Virus record (IMG/VR): IMGVR_UViG_3300021957_000337
Location: 1-22,657 of that record
Strand: one strand, 5' to 3'
Length of the DNA stretch: 22,657 nt
Origin: a virus
The position numbers and the translations under genes are program-made. Below the pieces are notes generated by a model. That model saw only the letters and a program-made list of their open reading frames with translations. It was not told where the DNA came from and did no database searches. This document shows, one piece after another, positions 5,066 to 10,586 of this stretch (position 1 is the first letter of the stretch; every line of letters begins with the position of its first letter).

Positions 5066-6146
5066 GCATGTCTTCAATCTTAAGGTTATCCATATGCACG
5101 TTCAGTGTTTTAAGATAATCCATAGTTATTCTAATACTAGAGTGATCCATAACTGTAGAGACTAGTTGTAAATTCTGTGTTTTATTATACAGGGATACTG
5201 CGGCGGAGTGTCTTACACTGTAAAGCTTCTGGTTATCTTTAATAATATACTTCTCAAGCATCAGTGGTTTTAGTCTTTTCCATTTCTGTAAAAAATAGTT
5301 TCTATCATATTGTTTAGACATTTGCGACCAAAGGTTGAGTGTGCCGGGTACATTGTATGTAAAACTAAGCAGTTCATCTGCAAGTTCTTTGTTTATAGGG
5401 ATCTTACGTCCTTTACCATTCTTAGTAAATCCTTTGGGCACAGATATATGCGTTTGTGTTATGTAAAGAATTTTAAGTTTTCTTATCTCTTGGTGGGGTC
5501 TTAGTAAAGTAAAGTACATAATCTTAGCACATAGGTATAACTCATAGTCTTCTAGCTTAAGCCATAAAAAAAGAGCTTTCAGCTCATCTTCTGTAAATGG
5601 AGTAGGGATTTCTTTACGTTCTTTTAGTTTGGGAATACTTTTGGAAGTGATCAAGTGGATGTTAGCTTTGTTAAGCAGAATAGACAAATGTTTTCGGTTA
5701 CGATTATATTTTGAGGGTGAATCAAATGTATCCAGGAAAGATCTTATATGATCAAGAGTCAAAGCGCTCACGGTCATCTGTTTAGAAGTAAGAAATTTTT
5801 TAAACCTTCCTAACGTCAGGTTTAGAGAGTCTATGTGCTGTCTACCATAAGATTGTTTTACTCTAAGGAGTACAGAATTAAGTACAGAAATAAGTACGTT
5901 ATCTTGCACGCGTTCATATTTACCATCAGAGGGATTCCAGCCTTTCATCATACATGTAGTAAGTTCATCACGAAGTATTTCTAATTGTCTAAGCCTTTCT
6001 GTTCCTTTTTGTCTGTTAGGATAAATATGCAAACCTATGATAGAGCCATTGTACACTCGTTCTCGTTTTGGCGAGCCTATGTAAGATATTTCTATGAAGG
6101 ATCTTTTATAGTTTCTAACTTTAGGAAGTTTGAAATTTGTTCTCAT
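5055..6146 (-). CDS. int: Tyrosine recombinase (phage integrase)
   Basis: A site-specific recombinase of 363 residues. Numbering from the ATG, residues about 85-165 form the SAM-like core-binding domain and 180-350 the catalytic domain. The catalytic set is R216 (LLRPHQEIRKL), a beta-hairpin lysine in GFTKNGKGRK, R312-H313 in YSVRHSA (the usual box II histidine is a tyrosine here), H335 in MDHSS and the nucleophile Y344 in ITMDYLKT. ATG at 6146 was chosen over the GTG at 6158 because the AAAAGG motif lies at usable distance only from the ATG. The gene faces a tRNA-Asp-derived att site 49 bp upstream, with arm-site-like repeats overlapping its start, which suggests autoregulation. It would integrate the phage at a host tRNA-Asp gene. 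Confidence 0.93.
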   Translation of the reverse strand: MRTNFKLPKVRNYKRSFIEISYIGSPKRERVYNGSIIGLHIYPNRQKGTERLRQLEILRDELTTCMMKGWNPSDGKYERVQDNVLISVLNSVLLRVKQSYGRQHIDSLNLTLGRFKKFLTSKQMTVSALTLDHIRSFLDTFDSPSKYNRNRKHLSILLNKANIHLITSKSIPKLKERKEIPTPFTEDELKALFLWLKLEDYELYLCAKIMYFTLLRPHQEIRKLKILYITQTHISVPKGFTKNGKGRKIPINKELADELLSFTYNVPGTLNLWSQMSKQYDRNYFLQKWKRLKPLMLEKYIIKDNQKLYSVRHSAAVSLYNKTQNLQLVSTVMDHSSIRITMDYLKTLNVHMDNLKIEDMPTL

Positions 6147-6147
6147 C

Positions 6148-6160
6148 TGTGTTATCACCT
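6148..6160 (+). repeat. Arm-type-like repeat, copy 1 (TGTGTTATCACC)
   Basis: TGTGTTATCACC covers the leader immediately upstream of the integrase ATG. The same GTTATCAC core recurs twice on the other side of the att core, in the same orientation. Integrase arm sites are typically such short direct repeats on both sides of the core. Confidence 0.5.
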
Positions 6161-6194
6161 TTTAAGTAACACAAATAAAAACAGCTTAAATAAG

Positions 6195-6261
6195 CGGGAT
6201 GGACGGGATTCGAACCCGCGACCTCCTGCGTGACAGGCAGGCATTCTAACCAGCTGAACTA
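6195..6261 (-). other. attP: Phage attachment site (attP core) = tRNA-Asp(GUC) from position 8 to the 3' end
   Basis: The minus strand carries TAGTTCAGCTGGTTAGAATG, the anticodon loop CTGTCAC (GUC), the T arm GCGGG-TTCGAAT-CCCGT and the acceptor 3' strand CCATCCC plus discriminator G. A complete tRNA would need GGGATGG before position 8, but the sequence there is TGTTAAG, which cannot pair. It is therefore not a working tRNA but the 3' part of one, the usual crossover region of tRNA-targeting integrases; insertion would restore the host gene. The integrase gene starts 49 bp away. Confidence 0.85.
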
Positions 6262-6300
6262 CTTAACACTGGTTATAGACCTACATATTTAAATAAATTT

Positions 6301-6322
6301 GTTATCACTTGTGTTATCACTT
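6301..6322 (+). repeat. Arm-type-like repeats, copies 2 and 3 (tandem GTTATCACTT)
   Basis: GTTATCACTT occurs at 6301-6310 and 6313-6322, 12 bp apart, on the far side of the att core from copy 1 (6148-6160) and in the same orientation. Regular spacing of about one helical turn fits cooperative binding by integrase or an excision factor. Confidence 0.55.
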
Positions 6323-6373
6323 ATGAAGTTAATAAATAAACATTAATTGTTAATAACTACAGCAGATTCTATT

Positions 6374-6407
6374 ATTTTATCATAAAATGTCCCTATAATA
6401 CACGTGT
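6374..6407. promoter_or_regulatory. Two palindromes upstream of the rightward promoter (operator candidates)
   Basis: ATTTTATCATAAAAT (6374-6388) is a perfect 7+1+7 palindrome, and ACACGTGT (6400-6407) is a perfect 8-bp palindrome. Both lie just upstream of the promoter-like site at 6421-6451 and beside the att region, where a lysogeny repressor could act. The binding protein is unknown. Confidence 0.4.
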
Positions 6408-6420
6408 TCATAAAAGATTC

Positions 6421-6451
6421 TTTCGTTTTATATGATTTCTTGATATATTTG
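6421..6451 (+). promoter_or_regulatory. Bacteroidota-type promoter candidate for the rightward operon
   Basis: TATATTTG at 6444-6451 matches TAnnTTTG exactly. TTTC at 6421-6424, 19 nt upstream, is one mismatch from TTTG. It is 39 nt before the first plus-strand gene (6491), after which genes run without gaps into the packaging module. Confidence 0.55.
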
Positions 6452-6490
6452 TAAATATGATTACGATTATTAAGGCAAAAAAAGAAATCA

Positions 6491-6790
6491 ATGAAAATAA
6501 TAAAACCAGGAGTTGAATATCAAGTTACTGACTTTTCCAATAACGAGAGATTTCAAACTATAAAATTCACAGAGAAGCTAGCAGGTACATTTCAAGAGGG
6601 GACTACTAATGAAGAAGTAATCAATATACTTATTGATCGTTTTTACACTTTACAAAAAAAGAACTTCAGTGCAGAAAACCAGTGTATCATTCTCCTACTA
6701 AAGAATGTCAGACAATTGATGGCTAAAAGGTTATCAAGAAAAATAGAAAAAGTAATTAAGTACAATGAAGATACAAATTCCAACAACTAA
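6491..6790 (+). CDS. Small helical protein, possible Acb2/Tad1-type nucleotide sponge
   Basis: A 99-residue protein. Residues about 24-84 have the layout IKF-x6-GTF-x-EGTTNEEVINILIDRF then LQ-x3-F-x2-EN-x3-I-x2-L-x6-L-x3-R-x2-R, which resembles the phage Acb2/Tad1 family: small proteins that sequester cyclic nucleotide signals made by CBASS or Thoeris defences. The family's usual C-terminal RGVEGT-like segment is not seen (RKIEKVIKYNED instead), so the match is partial and the function uncertain. It is the first gene after the att region and rightward promoter and overlaps the next gene by 26 nt. If not Acb2/Tad1, it is an unknown helical protein. Confidence 0.45.
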   Translation: MKIIKPGVEYQVTDFSNNERFQTIKFTEKLAGTFQEGTTNEEVINILIDRFYTLQKKNFSAENQCIILLLKNVRQLMAKRLSRKIEKVIKYNEDTNSNN

Positions 6791-7118
6791 GCAAAGAATC
6801 CGAAGAGACTACTTATCGGCTATTAACGGATTACTGAAACTAACAAAAACAGAACTAGATGTAGTATATGTTTTATGTAAAGTAGATAAAACCAATCCAT
6901 GTACAAAAGACAACCGTATTAAAGCTGCCTCAACATTGGGGTGGAGCAGAGCAGTATTAAATAATGCGATCAAAGCATTAAAAGATAAAAATGTACTTCT
7001 GTATGATAAAGAGACTAGAAAGTATTCTTTTCATCCACTAGTACTTAGAGTTCCTGAAGAAGACACAACTCTTGTAAGTTATCTTTTAAGTTTTGAATTC
7101 CAAATACATGCAGAGTAA
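6765..7118 (+). CDS. Winged-helix DNA-binding protein
   Basis: 117 residues. After a basic N-terminus, LTKTELDVVYVLCKV (residues 26-40) and the helices at 48-58 (KDNRIKAASTL) and 62-74 (RAVLNNAIKALKD) form a helix-turn-helix, followed by a wing NVLLYDKETRKYSFHPLVL (76-94). This is the same plan as the RepL-like gene at 4341-4793. It may regulate the rightward operon or take part in replication. It overlaps the upstream gene by 26 nt and the downstream one by 11 nt, so all three are co-translated. The fold is well supported by pattern; the target is unknown. Confidence 0.6.
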   Translation: MKIQIPTTKQRIRRDYLSAINGLLKLTKTELDVVYVLCKVDKTNPCTKDNRIKAASTLGWSRAVLNNAIKALKDKNVLLYDKETRKYSFHPLVLRVPEEDTTLVSYLLSFEFQIHAE

Positions 7119-7287
7119 TGAGTATTTTATTGAAGTCTCGATTGATACGCTGGAAGCAGTCTTCACGTTTATCGAAATTCAGGAGGTGGAGCTTACTAAA
7201 CTCGGTATTGATTTTGACTACACTATTTATGCGATTGTTGATAGCAGTGACGAGTGGGCTATAAGGTATTACATAAAATATAAATAA
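7108..7287 (+). CDS. Small acidic hypothetical protein, 59 residues
   Basis: MQSNEYFIEVSIDTLEAVFT opens an acidic protein with alternating strand-like segments and many glutamate and aspartate residues. The ATG at 7108 is preferred to a TTG at 7093, which would only add residues inside the upstream gene. It overlaps that gene by 11 nt and ends 1 nt before the next. No family is recognised. Confidence 0.5.
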   Translation: MQSNEYFIEVSIDTLEAVFTFIEIQEVELTKLGIDFDYTIYAIVDSSDEWAIRYYIKYK

Positions 7288-7288
7288 A

Positions 7289-7432
7289 ATGGCAAAAAAA
7301 GGAGGACTAGCAGTTAGTACGTACGTTTTAGAATCTAAAAAGAAAAGACCGGGAGTTCATGCTAAGAGTAAAACATCTAATAGCACGAAGAGCAAAAACT
7401 ATAAAAAGAAATATAGAGGACAAGGAAGGTAA
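7289..7432 (+). CDS. Tiny, very basic protein, 47 residues, conserved style in Bacteroidota phages
   Basis: MAKKGGLAVSTYVLESKKKR leads a lysine/arginine-rich sequence with a serine/asparagine-lysine repeat (KSKTSNSTKSKNYKKKYRGQGR at the end, in two parts KSKTSNSTKSKN and YKKKYRGQGR). Roughly one residue in three is lysine or arginine. Proteins of this style occur just upstream of the packaging genes in crAss-like phages as I recall them; function is unknown, nucleic-acid binding likely from charge. Its TAA stop overlaps the ATG of the next gene by one base (TAATG). Confidence 0.6.
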   Translation: MAKKGGLAVSTYVLESKKKRPGVHAKSKTSNSTKSKNYKKKYRGQGR

Positions 7433-7680
7433 TGGCACAGAATAAGATCAAAGAAAAACTAATAAAAGAAATCAAAGAGGAGATGGGAGGCACAACTAAA
7501 GAGTTGAAGTCTATTATTGAATCACAGTTTGAGTATGTAGCATACAGAATGGGCAAAGGTGAATTCGAAGGTATAAGACTTCCTTATTTTGGTTTATTCC
7601 ATTGTAACCCAAACCGAGTTAAAAATTTAAATCATGAAGCTTTTCAAAGAAGAAAATTTCCAAATAGTAATAGAGACTGA
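7432..7680 (+). CDS. IHF/HU-like DNA-binding protein
   Basis: 82 residues. Two helices (residues 2-18 and 22-38, the second ESQFEYVAYRMGKGEFEG) are followed by the strand-turn IRLPYFGLFHCNP, equivalent to the 'FGxF' signature of the HU/IHF family, then RVKNLNHEAFQRRKF. The family's long beta arm and its final helix are missing or shortened, as in the IHF-like proteins of crAss-like phages. The probable role is bending phage DNA, in packaging or near att. It overlaps the start of the next gene by 47 nt. Fold assignment is moderate; a divergent non-bending homologue is possible. Confidence 0.5.
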   Translation: MAQNKIKEKLIKEIKEEMGGTTKELKSIIESQFEYVAYRMGKGEFEGIRLPYFGLFHCNPNRVKNLNHEAFQRRKFPNSNRD

Positions 7681-8200
7681 GGCTAGACTTATACCTGAGT
7701 TCAAAAAAATAATAGTAAATGACAAAGACAGAAAAAAAAGAACCGCATTTAAGTATCTCTCCTTCATATATTTTATGTGCGACTACAGATCGCCCTATTC
7801 AATATATCCAGAAGCAGAGCGAAAAAGAAGACTCCTTGAAGACCTCAAAATTGATACCGCTATCACAGATGATGTTAAGCGAGGGATGGACAAGTACAAT
7901 AACTTACAGCGAACACCTACAATATCAGCATTAAAGGCAATCAAAGAAGGGCTATTAACCTCATCAAGAGTTATAAACGCTTTGAATGAACAAATACAAA
8001 TAGCTTTAGACACTGTCGATGGAGACGAAGAAAGAGATGTAGGTAGTATAATGCGTGACGTAAAAAGGCTTTTAGAAGTATCAGAACAATTACCAAAAGC
8101 CATTGACACTATAAATTCTTTAGAGGAGAAGGTTAAAAAAGAAGTAGCAAATGATTCTAAGATTCGCGGAGGAGGAACTAAAGGGTTATTTGAAGATTAA
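7634..8200 (+). CDS. Conserved phage protein, possible small terminase subunit
   Basis: 188 residues, mostly helical. The N-terminal part (RTAFKYLSFIYFMCDYRSPY then PEAERKRRLLEDL) is typical of an unannotated protein next to the terminase in Bacteroidota phages; the C-terminal third (about 130-175) is a predicted coiled coil (RDVKRLLEVSEQL, INSLEEKVKKEV) ending in GGGTKGLFED. Position just before the large terminase and the coiled-coil oligomerisation segment would suit a small terminase subunit that recognises phage DNA, but there is no clear helix-turn-helix. The 47-nt overlap with the IHF-like gene is long, but no later in-frame ATG exists near the start. Confidence 0.6.
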   Translation: MKLFKEENFQIVIETEARLIPEFKKIIVNDKDRKKRTAFKYLSFIYFMCDYRSPYSIYPEAERKRRLLEDLKIDTAITDDVKRGMDKYNNLQRTPTISALKAIKEGLLTSSRVINALNEQIQIALDTVDGDEERDVGSIMRDVKRLLEVSEQLPKAIDTINSLEEKVKKEVANDSKIRGGGTKGLFED

Positions 8201-8209
8201 AATAAAACA

Positions 8210-8611
8210 ATGAAAGAAGATATCAAATTAACTGCAAATTCAGACCAACTATGTAAGTGCGAGCAAAGCAACTTAAATATTACAGAAATAAATGAAGGTA
8301 ATATATTATTAGAAAAGTTTTGCCCCGCATGTGGTGCAACAACTATCATTTATAAAGAAATGCCCAAAGCAACAGAGCCTGAACATCGTCCTTATGGAGC
8401 TGCGCATTTTATGTATCCTGATAATGAGGGTAAAAACTTTAGCGGCACAATTGAAAGAGAATCCGACTTAAAAGGATTAAAAGAATATTGTCATTACCAA
8501 TATGAACACGGTGAAAGCTTTTATTTAGTTATATCTACAGTAAAAGGCGGTAAACACACTGTGGAGAAAAAAGATTATACACAAGAAAAAAGAAAAACTA
8601 CAAAAGAATAG
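8210..8611 (+). CDS. Zinc-ribbon-type hypothetical protein
   Basis: 133 residues with four cysteines in a zinc-ribbon arrangement: C15-x-C17 in QLCKCEQ and C38-x2-C41 in FCPACGA, about 20 residues apart. Residues 60-120 form a second, probably alpha/beta part (HRPYGAAHFMYPDNEG ... YHYQYEHGESFYLV in style) and the C-terminus is highly basic and acidic mixed (KKDYTQEKRKTTKE). It ends 1 nt before the large terminase start, so it probably works in packaging or is co-expressed for stoichiometry; that is inference. Confidence 0.6.
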   Translation: MKEDIKLTANSDQLCKCEQSNLNITEINEGNILLEKFCPACGATTIIYKEMPKATEPEHRPYGAAHFMYPDNEGKNFSGTIERESDLKGLKEYCHYQYEHGESFYLVISTVKGGKHTVEKKDYTQEKRKTTKE

Positions 8612-8612
8612 A

Positions 8613-10574
8613 ATGTTTGTTAATACAAATGAGTTTAAAAGAGAAGGACTTAATTTTTTAAAATACGGACTATATTGTGGAGACCCACCAGGTAGTGCGC
8701 CTTACTATGAGTACTGGTACGAACAGCTGAGAAGATGCCGAGAAGGGTATACAGTTGGAGATATTCGTATAACAGGACATCATTATTTTTACATGAATTT
8801 TTGTCAAATAAAACTAACTGAAGCCGTTGAAGGTAAAAAAGCAGGTGGTTTTAAAACTGTTTCCTTTCCAGGATTCTGGGATGGGGACTATGAGTATTTT
8901 CATGCTATGGAAAAAGCCGCTGCCGAAGGCAAGCACCTTATAGTTGCTAAAGCTAGGCGTAAAGGTTTCTCATATAAAAACGCAGCTATTGCAGCTAACA
9001 TATACAACACAAGAAAAAATTCTTACACGCTATTATGTGCTCATGATAAAAAGTATTTGTACCCAAAAGGAATTATGACTATGGTTACAGACTACATGAA
9101 CTTTCTAAACGAGCATACAGGATGGCAAAAAAGAAGACAGGGTGTAGATAAAATCAATCACAAGCGCGCTAGCTATCTTGAGTACATTAACAAACAACCT
9201 GTAGAAAAAGGCTATAAGTCTGAAGTAGAGGCAATTACATTTAAAGATAATCCAGATGCTGCTAGGGGAAAAGATGCAAGTCTTGTAATCTTTGAAGAGT
9301 GTGGAGCATTTGATAACTTAAAAGCATCATATCTTGCAACACGTCCCTGTGTGGAAGATGGGGGTGTAGTAACTGGTCAAATTGTATTGTTTGGAACAGG
9401 TGGTGATATGGATGGCGGTACAATAGATTTTGAATCTATGTTTTATAATCCTGAAGCCTACGATCTATATCCTTTTGATAACATATGGGACGAAGGAGCA
9501 CAGGGAAGTAATTGTGGTTTCTTTTTTCCATCTTTTCAAAATAAAATTGGATATATGGATAAAGAAGGTAACTCTTTATCTAAACAAGCAAAACAAGAAG
9601 AAGAGGCAAAAAGAGATCAGCTCAAAAGAGAAGCTAAAGATGCATCTACATTAGATAAGTATATTACAGAATATCCTTGGATGCCTAAAGAAGCTTTCTT
9701 ACAGCAACGTGGTAACATGTTCCCGGGAGCATCTTTAGTAGATTGGCGTAACCAACTTATGCGAACAGGTTTACATAAACAAATGGCTGTAGCTGGTGTT
9801 TTAGTAGAAGCGCCCGAAGGCATTGAGTTTAGACCTGATCCTCGCGTGCGACCGATAGAAAAATTTCCATTAAACAAAACAGATGATTCTACAGGGGCTG
9901 TAGTAGTTTATCAATCACCTGCTTACAAACAAGAATCTATACCAGATGATTTATATTTTATTGTTCATGATCCATATGCATCAGATGGGTTTGGAGCCTC
10001 TCTTGGTTCTGCTTATGTAATGAAACGAATTAACAATATGTCAAAACCAGATGATATGATTGTAGCTTCGTATGTAGGTAGACCAGAATCACAGGATGAA
10101 TATAACTATAATTTATTTCTGCTAGCCCAATACTACAATGCGCGTATAGGGTTTGAGAATGATCGAGGAGAAGTTATACCCTATGCAAAACGAAAGAAAC
10201 TTCTGCATTACCTTATGCCGGAAGCAGAGTTGTTTGACAAAACATCAGGGGTTAGAATACGAAAACTAAATAGAACCTATGGTACATCTATGGGATCTAA
10301 GCAAAGAAAGAACCAAGCCGAAATATATTTGCGTGATTGGTTAAAAACCCCTAGGGGTCAGCAAGAAAACGGCGAAAGAAAGCTTAATTTGCATTATATT
10401 TATGATATCGCTTTAATAGATGAGTTAATTAAATATAATACTAAGGGGAATTTTGACCGTGTGTCATCTTTATTAGTTGGTATGTTTCATATGAAAGATC
10501 TCTATAATAAAGAGTTTGAATCTAAAATGGACGAAACAGAAGATTCTTTTTTTAATAGGAGATTTTTTACGTAA
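8613..10574 (+). CDS. terL: Large terminase subunit (crAss-like)
   Basis: The 653-residue packaging motor. The N-terminal segment YYEYWYEQLRRCREGYTVGD and ITGHHYFYMNFC (residues 31-63) is characteristic of crAss-like large terminases. ATPase: variant Walker A VAKARRKGFS (111-120), Walker B LVIFEE (224-229), coupling motif LFGTGGD (259-265). RNase H-like nuclease: D453 (VHDPYA), E515 (GFENDRG) and D615 (NFDRV) are the expected metal ligands. It pumps and cuts DNA at the portal, whose gene follows after 12 nt. All motifs are intact and length is normal for the group. Assignment is secure. Confidence 0.95.
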   Translation: MFVNTNEFKREGLNFLKYGLYCGDPPGSAPYYEYWYEQLRRCREGYTVGDIRITGHHYFYMNFCQIKLTEAVEGKKAGGFKTVSFPGFWDGDYEYFHAMEKAAAEGKHLIVAKARRKGFSYKNAAIAANIYNTRKNSYTLLCAHDKKYLYPKGIMTMVTDYMNFLNEHTGWQKRRQGVDKINHKRASYLEYINKQPVEKGYKSEVEAITFKDNPDAARGKDASLVIFEECGAFDNLKASYLATRPCVEDGGVVTGQIVLFGTGGDMDGGTIDFESMFYNPEAYDLYPFDNIWDEGAQGSNCGFFFPSFQNKIGYMDKEGNSLSKQAKQEEEAKRDQLKREAKDASTLDKYITEYPWMPKEAFLQQRGNMFPGASLVDWRNQLMRTGLHKQMAVAGVLVEAPEGIEFRPDPRVRPIEKFPLNKTDDSTGAVVVYQSPAYKQESIPDDLYFIVHDPYASDGFGASLGSAYVMKRINNMSKPDDMIVASYVGRPESQDEYNYNLFLLAQYYNARIGFENDRGEVIPYAKRKKLLHYLMPEAELFDKTSGVRIRKLNRTYGTSMGSKQRKNQAEIYLRDWLKTPRGQQENGERKLNLHYIYDIALIDELIKYNTKGNFDRVSSLLVGMFHMKDLYNKEFESKMDETEDSFFNRRFFT

Positions 10575-10586
10575 ATTTGTAAAGAT

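Noticed and set aside
5985-6233. Plus-strand ORF ending in DGRDSNPRPPA opposite the integrase
   Set aside because: That ending is the well-known false translation of a tRNA gene on the opposite strand; here it reads through the tRNA-Asp-derived att site and the antisense of int.
10544-10579. Promoter-like TAAATTTG just before the portal gene
   Set aside because: The -7 element matches, but it ends only 7 nt before the ATG and no TTTG lies 19-21 nt upstream (only a run of T), so it is likely chance in AT-rich DNA.
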